Numbered from the stretch's first letter, positions 6,700-14,527 are shown. The stretch is 15,610 nucleotides of DNA from Hyphomicrobiales bacterium (GCA_020029455.1 JAIBJH010000042.1:1-15610); one strand, 5' to 3'. Translations and numbers: made by a program. Notes: generated from the letters alone by a model not told the origin.

Positions 6700-9355
6700 T
6701 AGCAGACAAGGCTTCCTTGACGGCGGCAATGGCCGCGTCTGCCTTACTGCCATCTGGTCCACCGGCCTGTGCGAAGTCAGACTTGCCGCCACCGCCTTTG
6801 CCGCCAAGTGTCACCGCAGCAAGACGGACGAGATCGACGGCGTTGAAGCGCGCCTGTAGATCGGAGGAAACGCCGGTCACGATTGATGCCTTGCCGTCCT
6901 CCGACACGGAGATCATGGCGACAATGCCACTGCCGATCAACTTCAGCGCATCCTGCGCCAATGGCTTCAGATCCTGCGGCGCGAGGCCAGGAAGCACACG
7001 GCCCTGGAATTTGAAGCCGTTGATTTCTTCAACAGCTGCCGAAGTGCCTCCACCGCCGCCAAGCGCCAGAGCCTTCTTGGCATCGCGCAGTTCTTTCTCC
7101 AATTTCTTGCGCTCATCCATCAGGGCTTCAAGCCGCTCAAGAAGCGTATTGGGCGCCGTCTTCAGAATGGCAGACGCCTGCTGCACGCGCCGGTCCTGCT
7201 CATCGAGATAGGCCTTGGCCGCCTCTCCCGCCAAAGCCTCAATGCGGCGTACGCCTGCCGCAATGGCGCTCTCCGACAGCACCTTGATGAGGCCGATATC
7301 ACCAGTGCGTACCACATGCGTGCCGCCACAAAGTTCCAGCGAATAGATGGGACGCTCTGCCCCCGGCGCATTGCGTCCCATGGAGACAACGCGCACCTCT
7401 TCGCCATACTTCTCGCCAAAGAGCGCCATCGCGCCCTCGGCTATGGCGTTATCGACTGTCATGAGGCGCGTGGTCACGGCATCATTCTGCTGCACCACGG
7501 TATTCGCCACCGCCTCCACATTTGCCAGATCTTCGGTGGTCATGGGCTTTGTGTGCGAAAAGTCAAAGCGCAGGCGATTTGGCTCCACCAGTGAACCCTT
7601 TTGCGCAACATGTGTTCCAAGCCGGCGGCGCAATGCTTCATGCAACAGGTGTGTTGCAGAGTGATGTTGCCGGTTGCCGCCGCGGCGCCCATGATCGACT
7701 TCGAGCACGCAGGCCACAAGTGGCTTGACACTGCCTTCGACAACTTCACCCTGATGGACGAAAAGATCGCCCACGCGCTTCACGGTGTCGGTGACGCGGA
7801 ATTTTCCGCCGTCCGCCGTAGTGATTATGCCATGATCGCCAGTCTGGCCACCGGACTCACCATAGAACGGCGTCTGGTTCACGATGACAGAGCCCTTCTG
7901 GCCAATCTTCAACTCCGCAACTGACTTGCCATCAGCGACGACTGCCAGCACCAGGCCCTCGGCCTGTTCCGTGTCGTATCCGAGAAACTCTGTGGCGCCG
8001 AGCTTTTCGCGGAGGTCAAACCATACCGCATCGGTCTGGGCCTCACCCGTGCCCTTCCAGGCACGACGCGCATCCTCGCGCTGCTGCGCCATGGATTTGG
8101 CAAAGGCATCGGTATCAACTGCAATGCCGCGTGGCTTCAGCGCATCCTGCGTCAGGTCAAGCGGAAAACCATAGGTGTCGTAGAGCTTGAAAGCCGTCTC
8201 GCCCTTGAAAATGTCGCCGGCCTTGAGGCCATGCGATTCTTCATCCAACAGTTTAAGTCCGCGCTCCAAGGTCTTGCGAAAGCGTGTTTCTTCCAGAAGC
8301 AGCGTCTCGCTGATGAGGGCTTCGGCGCGCGGCAGTTCCGGATAAGCCGCGCCCATCTCGCGCACCAGTGTCGGCACCAGCTTGCACATCAACGGCTCTT
8401 TGACGCCGAGCAGTTCCGCATGCCGCATGGCCCGGCGCATGATGCGGCGGAGCACATAGCCGCGGCCCTCGTTTGAAGGCAGCACGCCATCGGCGATCAT
8501 GAACGACGAGGCGCGCAGATGATCCGCGATCACGCGGTTGGAAGCTTTGGCCTTGCCTTCGGCGGGAACGCCGCTGCGCTCTATGATCGCTGCAATGATT
8601 GTCTTGAACAGGTCAGTCTCGTAGTTGTCGTGCGTGCCCTGCAGCACAGCGGCGATGCGCTCCAGCCCCATGCCGGTGTCGATGGATGGACGCGGCAGGT
8701 TGATACGGCCACCACCCGGCTGCTCCTCGAACTGCATGAAGACCAGGTTCCAGATTTCGATGAAACGGTCGCCATCAGCATCGGCACTGCCGGGAGGTCC
8801 GCCCGGGATCTTGTCACCGTGATCGAAGAAAATTTCTGAACACGGTCCGCAGGGGCCAGTGTCGCCCATGCGCCAGAAATTGTCCGATGTCGGAATACGA
8901 ATGATGCGGCTATCAGGCAGCCCCGCGATCTTCTTCCACAGATTGAAAGCGTCATCATCCTCCGAATAGACCGTGATGGTAAGCTTGTCTTTCGGCAGGC
9001 CATATTCCCTGGTGATCAGTGTCCAAGCAAATTCAATGGCCTCAGGCTTGAAATAATCTCCGAAGGAGAAATTGCCGAGCATCTCGAAGAAGGTATGGTG
9101 CCGCGCTGTGTAGCCCACATTGTCGAGGTCATTGTGCTTGCCGCCGGCACGCACGCATTTCTGCGCCGTGGTGGCCCGGCTATAGGGGCGCTTCTCAAGG
9201 CCAGTGAAGACATTCTTGAACTGTACCATACCCGAATTGGCGAACATCAGCGTCGGGTCGTTGCGTGGCACAAGTGGCGAGGAGGCAACAACCTCGTGAC
9301 CCCGTGACTTGAAGAAGTCGAGGAAGGTGGTGCGGATTTGCGCAAGCGTGCTCAT
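6695..9355 (-). CDS. alaS: Alanyl-tRNA synthetase
   Basis: Charges tRNA-Ala with alanine in the cytoplasm and hydrolyses mischarged Ser- and Gly-tRNA. The 886-residue product has the usual full bacterial length. Class II catalytic features are clear: RATTAQKCVRAGGKHNDLDN near 60-79, then the ARHHTFFEMLGNFSFGDYF block, and motif 3 GMGLERIAAVLQ near 228-239. The editing domain carries the zinc-binding pair HxxxH (H565, H569 in HHSATHLLH) and CxxxH (C676, H680 in LCGGTHV). A coiled coil near 738-768 leads to the C-Ala domain ending in a glycine-rich GGKGGGGKSDFAQAGG. The ATG at 9355 gives the normal AlaRS N-terminus (MSTLAQIRTTFLDFF); an in-frame TTG at 9391 would add twelve residues of no family character. 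It lies downstream of recA, an order common in Rhizobiales, but recA has its own strong terminator, so alaS is transcribed separately. Its stop lies in a palindromic repeat. Confidence 0.99.
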   Translation of the reverse strand: MSTLAQIRTTFLDFFKSRGHEVVASSPLVPRNDPTLMFANSGMVQFKNVFTGLEKRPYSRATTAQKCVRAGGKHNDLDNVGYTARHHTFFEMLGNFSFGDYFKPEAIEFAWTLITREYGLPKDKLTITVYSEDDDAFNLWKKIAGLPDSRIIRIPTSDNFWRMGDTGPCGPCSEIFFDHGDKIPGGPPGSADADGDRFIEIWNLVFMQFEEQPGGGRINLPRPSIDTGMGLERIAAVLQGTHDNYETDLFKTIIAAIIERSGVPAEGKAKASNRVIADHLRASSFMIADGVLPSNEGRGYVLRRIMRRAMRHAELLGVKEPLMCKLVPTLVREMGAAYPELPRAEALISETLLLEETRFRKTLERGLKLLDEESHGLKAGDIFKGETAFKLYDTYGFPLDLTQDALKPRGIAVDTDAFAKSMAQQREDARRAWKGTGEAQTDAVWFDLREKLGATEFLGYDTEQAEGLVLAVVADGKSVAELKIGQKGSVIVNQTPFYGESGGQTGDHGIITTADGGKFRVTDTVKRVGDLFVHQGEVVEGSVKPLVACVLEVDHGRRGGNRQHHSATHLLHEALRRRLGTHVAQKGSLVEPNRLRFDFSHTKPMTTEDLANVEAVANTVVQQNDAVTTRLMTVDNAIAEGAMALFGEKYGEEVRVVSMGRNAPGAERPIYSLELCGGTHVVRTGDIGLIKVLSESAIAAGVRRIEALAGEAAKAYLDEQDRRVQQASAILKTAPNTLLERLEALMDERKKLEKELRDAKKALALGGGGGTSAAVEEINGFKFQGRVLPGLAPQDLKPLAQDALKLIGSGIVAMISVSEDGKASIVTGVSSDLQARFNAVDLVRLAAVTLGGKGGGGKSDFAQAGGPDGSKADAAIAAVKEALSAS

Positions 9356-9541
9356 ATGGTCCCGGTTCCAGCCAGATAGCGCATCGGGCAAGCAGGTGGA
9401 ATCATCTGCGAAGCGGAAGATGCGCCAGGTTCAAAGTGCTCAGCAGCTTATCGGCAGTCAATTGACCGTCGGCTGCTGTGGTGTGAGTTGTGGCGCTCTT
9501 TAGGGCCAGTTCCTGCAGGTCGCAAGGCTTCGCCACAAAGC
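9356..9541 (-). promoter_or_regulatory. alaS upstream region
   Basis: The region between the recA terminator and the alaS start must contain the alaS promoter. A TTGACT -35-like hexamer is present on the minus strand (9456-9461), but the -10 position 17 bases on is poor (CACTTT). The -35-like hexamer overlaps a perfect 10-bp palindrome GTCAATTGAC (9457-9466), which could be an operator. No leader gene, tRNA or T-box-like structure was recognised. Confidence 0.3.
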
Positions 9542-9572
9542 AAAAAAGCCCCCGGACGGTGATCCGGGGGCT
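9542..9572 (-). terminator. Strong rho-independent terminator of recA
   Basis: A perfect 10-bp stem, AGCCCCCGGA (9547-9556) with TCCGGGGGCT (9563-9572), encloses a 6-base loop. On the minus strand the stem is followed directly by six T residues (9547-9542). It lies about 140 bases past the recA stop and upstream of alaS, so it separates the two transcription units. Confidence 0.93.
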
Positions 9573-9635
9573 CGGAGAGCGAGGGTTGTGGGGCTACACG
9601 ACCTCGCAGGGGACACTGGCGACGCATTGCCTCAA

Positions 9636-9670
9636 GGCCCTCCGGAAAGGGGTTCCGGACTCGTGGGGCC
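9636..9670. repeat. Hairpin in the recA 3' untranslated region
   Basis: TCCGGAA (9641-9647) and TTCCGGA (9653-9659) form a perfect 7-bp stem with a 5-base loop; the flanking GGCCC (9636-9640) and GGGCC (9666-9670) can extend it around an internal bulge. No T-run follows on either strand, so it is not an intrinsic terminator. It sits between the recA stop and the true terminator and may stabilise the 3' end of the message. The rest of the gap shows nothing else. Confidence 0.5.
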
Positions 9671-9710
9671 AACGCAAGGCAAAAACCAGCGCTTGGGAAC
9701 TCTTTGAAGT

Positions 9711-10781
9711 CTAGTCGTCGGCAGAACCGGCGTCGCCTGACTTGTCGGTGATGCGCTGGGCCAGCATTCCGGCATTCTCGCGGATCGCCGCCTCGATGGT
9801 TGCCGCCACATCCGGGTTCTGTTTGAGAAAGGTCTTAGCATTCTCGCGGCCCTGACCAATGCGCTCGCCATTATAGGAGAACCAGGAACCTGACTTTTCG
9901 ACCACCCCGGCTGTCACGCCAAGATCGACAAGTTCACCTGTCTTGGAGATGCCTTCACCATACATGATGTCGAACTCCACCATCTTGAAAGGCGGCGCCA
10001 CCTTGTTCTTGACCACCTTCACGCGGGTCTGGTTTCCCACCACCTCGTCGCGGTCCTTGATGGCGCCGATGCGGCGGATATCGAGGCGCACCGAGGCATA
10101 GAACTTCAGCGCATTACCGCCCGTCGTGGTTTCGGGCGAGCCGAACATCACGCCGATCTTCATGCGGATCTGGTTGATGAAGACCACCATGCAGCTCGTC
10201 TTGGAAATGGAAGCCGTGAGTTTGCGCATGGCTTGGCTCATCAGCCTGGCCTGCAGGCCGGGAAGTGAATCGCCCATCTCGCCTTCGAGCTCGGCCTTGG
10301 GCGTCAAGGCCGCAACAGAGTCAATCACCAGCACCTCGACGGCGCCCGAGCGCACCAGCGTATCGGCAATTTCTAACGCCTGTTCGCCCGTGTCCGGCTG
10401 CGAAATCAGGAGATCGTCAATGTTAACACCGAGCTTCTTGGCATAGATCGGATCAAGAGCATGTTCTGCGTCCACAAAAGCACAAATGCCGCCCCTCTTC
10501 TGGGCTTCCGCCAGTACATGCAGCGCCAGCGTGGTTTTGCCGGAAGATTCCGGCCCATAAATTTCGATAATACGGCCTTTGGGCAGGCCGCCAATGCCGA
10601 GCGCGATGTCAAGGCCGAGCGATCCCGTGGAAACCGCCTCCACTTCCATCGCCTGATTAGCCCCGAGTTTCATGATGGAGCCCTTGCCGAAGGCCCGTTC
10701 GATCTGGCTCAGCGCTGCGTCCAGCGCCTTGTTCTTGTCCATTGAGGTGTTCTCGATAACCCGCAGATTCGCTTGTCCCAT
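9711..10781 (-). CDS. recA: Recombinase RecA
   Basis: ATP-dependent DNA strand-exchange protein and co-protease for LexA self-cleavage in the SOS response. The 356-residue product matches normal RecA length. Walker A is GPESSGKTT at 76-84, Walker B is VLVIDS near 150-155, and the family signature ALKFYASVRLDIRR is at about 224-237. The DNA-binding loops are intact, including FGSPETTTGGNAL. The tail is acidic (GDAGSADD), as usual. The ATG at 10781 was chosen because it gives the alphaproteobacterial N-terminus MGQANLRVIENTSMDKNKAL and has AAGGA eight bases upstream. A longer version from a GTG at 10850 would start inside the predicted promoter and is rejected. A LexA box lies about 70 bases upstream of the start, so SOS induction is expected. 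A strong terminator follows. Confidence 0.99.
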   Translation of the reverse strand: MGQANLRVIENTSMDKNKALDAALSQIERAFGKGSIMKLGANQAMEVEAVSTGSLGLDIALGIGGLPKGRIIEIYGPESSGKTTLALHVLAEAQKRGGICAFVDAEHALDPIYAKKLGVNIDDLLISQPDTGEQALEIADTLVRSGAVEVLVIDSVAALTPKAELEGEMGDSLPGLQARLMSQAMRKLTASISKTSCMVVFINQIRMKIGVMFGSPETTTGGNALKFYASVRLDIRRIGAIKDRDEVVGNQTRVKVVKNKVAPPFKMVEFDIMYGEGISKTGELVDLGVTAGVVEKSGSWFSYNGERIGQGRENAKTFLKQNPDVAATIEAAIRENAGMLAQRITDKSGDAGSADD

Positions 10782-10848
10782 TGTCCCGTTCCTTATTTCA
10801 CCAGCCCCGGCCTCACGCAACGATTTGCGGATGTTCGGTTCTGTTTCC

Positions 10849-10877
10849 ACTATGTTCTATTTTAGTTCCGGTGACAA
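10849..10877 (-). promoter_or_regulatory. recA promoter with LexA (SOS) box
   Basis: GTTC-TATTTTA-GTTC at 10854-10868 fits exactly the alphaproteobacterial LexA operator GTTC-N7-GTTC. On the minus strand a candidate -35 TTGTCA (10877-10872, five of six to consensus) is spaced 17 bases from a -10-like CATAGT (10854-10849, four of six). The LexA box lies in the spacer, so bound LexA would block RNA polymerase. The box match is direct; the promoter hexamers are an inference. Confidence 0.8.
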
Positions 10878-10972
10878 GAGGAATTTAGAACAAAGGAACA
10901 ACAAGTGATTTCAATAGCTTCAACAATTCGAAAGGATATGGGGAGCCGAAACGGGAACCCAACGCGCTTTCT

Positions 10973-10994
10973 GGCCACGTGGATCCACGTGGCC
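10973..10994. repeat. Perfect 22-bp palindrome with two CCACGTGG sites
   Basis: The segment is perfectly self-complementary over 22 bp, centred on GGATCC. It contains two copies of the self-palindromic CCACGTGG (10975-10982 and 10985-10992) whose centres are 10 bp apart, about one helical turn, so two dimers could bind the same face. It lies between recA and the ABC ATPase gene, about 105 bp upstream of the recA LexA box. It could be a protein-binding site, a cruciform or part of a dispersed repeat. Confidence 0.6.
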
Positions 10995-11040
10995 GACAAG
11001 AACCGAAGGTCCGCGAAGCGAACTCGCGCCGAGCTAGTAT

Positions 11041-11096
11041 GTTGGAGCAAATTCTTATCGCCAAGACGGAATCGTCATGGCGGAATTTGCTCTAAC
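11041..11096. repeat. REP-like long hairpin overlapping the ABC ATPase stop
   Basis: Arms of 14 bases (11041-11054 and 11083-11096) pair with one G-T wobble; the inner 10 bases GAGCAAATTC/GAATTTGCTC are perfect. Further pairs CGCCA/TGGCG (11059-11063, 11078-11082) and GACG/CGTC (11065-11068, 11073-11076) close a GAAT loop. The arm end GTTAGAGC provides the TAG stop of the ABC ATPase gene, as GTTAGAG does for alaS. No T-run follows on the minus strand, so it is not a classic terminator, though it may block 3' exonucleases. Confidence 0.65.
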
Positions 11097-12162
11097 GCAA
11101 TCTCGCCCCACCATCGGCGTTAAAGACATAGAGTCCGGACTTAGCGAGCGAAATGCCGACCTTCTCGCCGGACTTGCCGCGATAATCCTTCTGCGCCTTG
11201 ACCGCCAGCATGCTGTCCCCGGTCTTCACCGTCACCAGCGTATGATCGCCGATCAGCTCGTTGGTGAAAATCTCGCCCTTGAGATCTCCCTTGGCGGCGG
11301 ATGTTACTGTGCAGTCTTCCGGACGGACACCGAGCACGGCCTTGGCCACCTTGCCCTTCACCGGCGTCTTAATCTTGGCGCCGTTGCGCACGAACTCGCT
11401 ACCCTGCAGCGCGCCATGGACGATGTTCATCGGCGGCGAGCCGATGAATTGCGCCACGAAGAGATTGGCTGGATCGTTGTAGATGTCGGCAGGCGTCGCG
11501 AGCTGCTGCAGCACGCCCTTCTCCAGAATGGCCACGCGATGAGCGAGCGTCATGGCTTCGATCTGGTCATGCGTCACATAGATCGTGGTGATGCCCAGGC
11601 TCTCCTGCATGTGCTTCAGTTCCGCGCGCATGTGGCCGCGAAGCTTCGCATCAAGATTGGAGAGCGGCTCATCCATCAGGAAGACCGATGGCCTGCGGAT
11701 AATGGCACGCGCCAGAGCCACGCGCTGCCTCTGGCCGCCGGAAAGCTCGCGCGGATAGCGCCCCAACAATTGGTCAAGCTGTACCTGCGCTGCCGACTCG
11801 CGGATCGCCACATCCATTTCCGCGGGATTGACTTTCCTCACTTTCAGCGGAAAGCCGATGTTCTCGGCCACCGTCTTGTGCGGGTAAAGAGCGTAGGACT
11901 GGAACACCATGGAGATGTCGCGGTATTTGGGAAGAATGTTCGTGACATCCCGGTCGCCGATCAAGACGCGCCCTGCTGTTGCTGTCTCAAGGCCTGAGAG
12001 AATGCGCAAAGCCGTGGTCTTGCCAGAGCCCGATGCGCCGAGCAGCACCAGAAATTCGCCGGGTTTCACATCAAGGTTCAGTTCCTCCAGCACGCGCACT
12101 GCGCCAAAGGATTTCTGCACCTTGTCAAAGGAGACGGGAACGCCGGGTTTGCCGTTTGCCAT
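11092..12162 (-). CDS. Carbohydrate-type ABC importer ATPase (MalK/UgpC family)
   Basis: ATP-hydrolysing subunit of an inner-membrane importer; two copies would power the two permeases encoded just upstream. In 356 residues it has the full ABC set: Walker A GASGSGKTT at 42-50, Q-loop Q88 in VFQSYALYPH, signature LSGGQ at 140-144 followed by RQRVALARA, Walker B VFLMDEP with E165, D-loop SNLDAKL, and switch histidine H198 in VTHDQ. Residues from about 240 on form the regulatory/TOBE-type region of MalK and UgpC proteins, including GVRPED at 278-283. It starts 12 bases after the second permease, with AAGG four bases before the ATG, and is the last gene of the operon. Its TAG stop lies in a long hairpin. 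A single ATPase of this family can serve several sugar importers. Substrate not deducible. Confidence 0.95.
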   Translation of the reverse strand: MANGKPGVPVSFDKVQKSFGAVRVLEELNLDVKPGEFLVLLGASGSGKTTALRILSGLETATAGRVLIGDRDVTNILPKYRDISMVFQSYALYPHKTVAENIGFPLKVRKVNPAEMDVAIRESAAQVQLDQLLGRYPRELSGGQRQRVALARAIIRRPSVFLMDEPLSNLDAKLRGHMRAELKHMQESLGITTIYVTHDQIEAMTLAHRVAILEKGVLQQLATPADIYNDPANLFVAQFIGSPPMNIVHGALQGSEFVRNGAKIKTPVKGKVAKAVLGVRPEDCTVTSAAKGDLKGEIFTNELIGDHTLVTVKTGDSMLAVKAQKDYRGKSGEKVGISLAKSGLYVFNADGGARLR

Positions 12163-12174
12163 AAGCCTTGCTTT

Positions 12175-13359
12175 CTAACCTTTGACCGCGCCGAGGAGAA
12201 CGCCTCTGGAAATGAAGCGCTGCAGCAATATTGCCATGAACACCACGGGAACGATCATGACCACGATAATGGCGCTCATTTCCCACCACAATACGCCTTT
12301 CTCTCCGGCATTCTTGGCCGCCACCATGATGGGCATGGTCTGCACCTTGGCCGTGGCGAGAAAGACGGCGAAGAGATACTCGTTCCAGTTCAGAATGAGT
12401 GTGAGCAGCGTGGTGGCCGCAAGGCCCGGCCGCGTCAGCGGCAAGACTATATCCCAGAAGATGGCAAACCGCGTGGCCCCGTCGAGCTGTGCCGACTCTT
12501 CAAGCTCAATCGGCAAATTGGCGAAAAAGTCATGCATGAGCCACACGACGATAGGCAGGTTCGCGACCGCATAGACCGTGATGAGTGCCAGATGCGTGTC
12601 GAGCAGCCCAACGGCCTGGAACATCATGTAGATGGGAATCACCACCACGATGGGCGGCAGGATGCGCTGGGAGATGATCCAGAACAGGATATCGCCATTG
12701 CCCAGCGTAGCTTCAAAGCGCTTCCCGTAGGCGCGGGCGAGAAAGAAGAACAAGGCCAGGGCAACGGCGGATGAAAGCCACCATGGCACTCCAAAGTAAC
12801 TTGTGGCGAGGATGACGAGCAGCGTCAAACCGACAAACACCATGATATTGCCGAACTTCGGCTTGTACTGGATGCGGGCCAGCGCATAGGCCGCCATGGC
12901 GCCGACGGCAACGCAAAGTGACGTCGAGACCACACTGACAACGATGGAATTGGTGAAGGCGAGGAAGATCTTGCAGATCTGCGGTTCCATGGGCTGCAAC
13001 GTCACCACCGGCGAGACGACGAAGGCGAAAGAATTGTAGAGAAGCAAGCCCACTTGCCTCATGACCGAAGGCACGTCGCAGAACGGGTCTGTGTTGAACT
13101 GCGCCCGCCAGGCATTGAGGTTCGGCACGAAATCCACGAAGGGAATGTAGAATGGCCCCTGGTTTACTGCCGCCGCATCCTTGAATGACGTGATGATCAC
13201 CCAATAGATCGGGAAGAGCACGAAAAGCGACCAGACGGCCAGGAGAAGATGCGCCACGACGCTTGCTGCCGGCGACATCTTGCCAACCTCGGGCGGCTCG
13301 AACAGCCGCTCCATCAGGCTCCGGCCGGACTTTTCGAACTTGAAGCTGGCCTCGCTCAT
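12175..13359 (-). CDS. ABC sugar importer permease, MalG type, unusually long
   Basis: Integral membrane subunit, 394 residues, against about 280 for most MalG-type permeases. Core features are normal: TM1 near 31-55 ending PIYWVIITSFK, a helix near 137-161 (TNSIVVSVVSTSLCVAVGAMAAYALAR), ILPPIVVVIPIYMMFQAVGL at 233-252, and the EAA loop EESAQLDGATRFAIFWDIVLP at 287-307 that docks on the ATPase. Two regions are extra: a long segment (62-135) between the first helices, and two added hydrophobic stretches (171-187, 192-210) followed by a basic loop, inserted where the core normally runs on directly. Its ATG overlaps the TGA stop of the other permease by four bases (ATGA), implying translational coupling, and the ATPase gene follows after 12 bases. 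The frame is intact throughout, so the extra length is real. Confidence 0.94.
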   Translation of the reverse strand: MSEASFKFEKSGRSLMERLFEPPEVGKMSPAASVVAHLLLAVWSLFVLFPIYWVIITSFKDAAAVNQGPFYIPFVDFVPNLNAWRAQFNTDPFCDVPSVMRQVGLLLYNSFAFVVSPVVTLQPMEPQICKIFLAFTNSIVVSVVSTSLCVAVGAMAAYALARIQYKPKFGNIMVFVGLTLLVILATSYFGVPWWLSSAVALALFFFLARAYGKRFEATLGNGDILFWIISQRILPPIVVVIPIYMMFQAVGLLDTHLALITVYAVANLPIVVWLMHDFFANLPIELEESAQLDGATRFAIFWDIVLPLTRPGLAATTLLTLILNWNEYLFAVFLATAKVQTMPIMVAAKNAGEKGVLWWEMSAIIVVMIVPVVFMAILLQRFISRGVLLGAVKG

Positions 13360-14513
13360 GCCCGCGCCTTCCGCAATTGCCCAAGCACCACATAGTTGAA
13401 GAAGGAAGCGCAGATCACCACTGTCAGGATCAGCAGCAGATAGGCGACCGCCGCCGACGTGCCGATGTCATTGGCGCGCCAGATGTAGACGGAGTTGAGC
13501 GTCATGGATTCGGTGGAAGATCCCGGCCCGCCTCCTGTCATGATGTTTGGAAGATCCACGATCTTGAAAGCCTCGATGGTGCGGATGAGGAGTACCGTCA
13601 CTGCCACGGGAACGATCTGCGGCCAGATGATCTCGCGGAAAATCTGGACGCTCGAAGCACCATCGACCTGGGCAGCTTCCACATGGTCACGCGGCACGTT
13701 CTCAAGCGCCGCTAGCATGCAGATGAAGATGAATGGAATCCATTGCCAGGAGTCGCAGATCATCATGACGAAGCGCGCGCCCCAGGGACTCGCCGACCAC
13801 ACCCAGTCCTCGATACCGAAGCCCCTGAGCAATGGTTCAAATGGTCCTTTGGTGATATCGGCCACCATCTTCATGGCGTAGCCCACGCCAAGCGGTGTCA
13901 CCATCAGCGGAATGAAGAAGATCACGCGGAAGAAATTCTTGCCCATGATGGGCTGTGAGCAGAGGAACGCGAGGCCCGTGCCAATCACGAATTGCAGGGC
14001 GCAACCGACGAATACATAAAAGAGTGTGGTGAGCAGCGTGCCAATGGGATTGCCCGACAGAAGTGAGGCACCCATGATCCAGGCAATGGCAATGGCCATC
14101 ACGGCGGAAATGAACCGTCCAACCATGCCGACCCATGTCGTGATTTTGAGTGAGCGATAAAGCCACCACAGAACTGCAGCAGTCACGGCCAAGAAGAACA
14201 GCCAGCCGAATGTGCCCATGGCTTCTGTCTTGCCGAGGAAATGCACCTGGTCGTTGCCGAAGAATTGCTTGGCAAAATTCTGAAAACCAACGAAACGGAA
14301 ATTCAACCCGTTGGCGGCGAATTTCACCCGGCTCAGGGCAAAGACGATGGAATAGAAAGTCGGAAAGATTGCGAAAATCAGGATGAGCGTGACGGCAGGC
14401 GCGATAAAAAACGTGCGCGCATGGCGGTCAAACCATTCGCCCCAGGTTTCAACATCGGAAAGTCCAGCCGGGGAAAACCCCGGCTGGCGAGATGTGATAT
14501 TGGCCTTGGCCAT
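13356..14513 (-). CDS. ABC sugar importer permease, MalF type, unusually long
   Basis: Integral membrane subunit of 385 residues; most relatives without the MalF periplasmic loop have about 290-310. TM1 is near 35-60 (FFIAPAVTLILIFAIFPTFYS). The core follows from about 158 (TLLTTLFYVFVGCALQFVIGTGLAFL), with RVIFFIPLMVTPLGVGY, the EAA loop EAAQVDGASSVQIFREIIWP at 279-298 and a last helix near 352-376. Between TM1 and the core, two further hydrophobic stretches (101-118, 129-151) appear to form an extra membrane hairpin. The ATG at 14513 follows the binding-protein stop by 14 bases, with a poor ribosome binding site and a strong hairpin in codons 9-17. The stop overlaps the next permease start. 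Together the two permeases form the translocation pore; substrate unknown. Confidence 0.94.
   Translation of the reverse strand: MAKANITSRQPGFSPAGLSDVETWGEWFDRHARTFFIAPAVTLILIFAIFPTFYSIVFALSRVKFAANGLNFRFVGFQNFAKQFFGNDQVHFLGKTEAMGTFGWLFFLAVTAAVLWWLYRSLKITTWVGMVGRFISAVMAIAIAWIMGASLLSGNPIGTLLTTLFYVFVGCALQFVIGTGLAFLCSQPIMGKNFFRVIFFIPLMVTPLGVGYAMKMVADITKGPFEPLLRGFGIEDWVWSASPWGARFVMMICDSWQWIPFIFICMLAALENVPRDHVEAAQVDGASSVQIFREIIWPQIVPVAVTVLLIRTIEAFKIVDLPNIMTGGGPGSSTESMTLNSVYIWRANDIGTSAAVAYLLLILTVVICASFFNYVVLGQLRKARA
14464..14487 (-). promoter_or_regulatory. Intragenic 10-bp GC-rich hairpin at the permease start
   Basis: CCAGCCGGGG (14464-14473) and CCCCGGCTGG (14478-14487) form a perfect 10-bp stem with a 4-base loop (UUUU in the minus-strand RNA). 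It begins about 26 bases into the MalF-type permease gene and about 40 bases past the binding-protein stop. No T-run follows. Such a structure could hinder translation of the permease and shield the upstream binding-protein message from 3' decay. Confidence 0.7.
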
Positions 14514-14527
14514 CGCTGTAGCGATTA

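Noticed and set aside
9356..9391. Twelve-residue extension of AlaRS from a TTG codon
   Set aside because: The family N-terminus begins at the ATG at 9355.
9448..9672. Minus-strand 74-codon ORF between recA and alaS
   Set aside because: It spans the recA terminator hairpin and poly-T tract and has no ribosome binding site or family features.
10782..10850. 23-residue N-terminal extension of RecA from a GTG codon
   Set aside because: It would start inside the predicted -10 element and lacks RecA family sequence; the ATG at 10781 has a good ribosome binding site.
10862..11123. Two overlapping ORFs on opposite strands (62 and 72 codons)
   Set aside because: Both cross the 22-bp palindrome and show no protein-like features; similar peptides on both strands arise from the palindrome.
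11077..11997. Plus-strand 306-codon ORF
   Set aside because: Antisense to the ABC ATPase, which has every expected motif on the minus strand.
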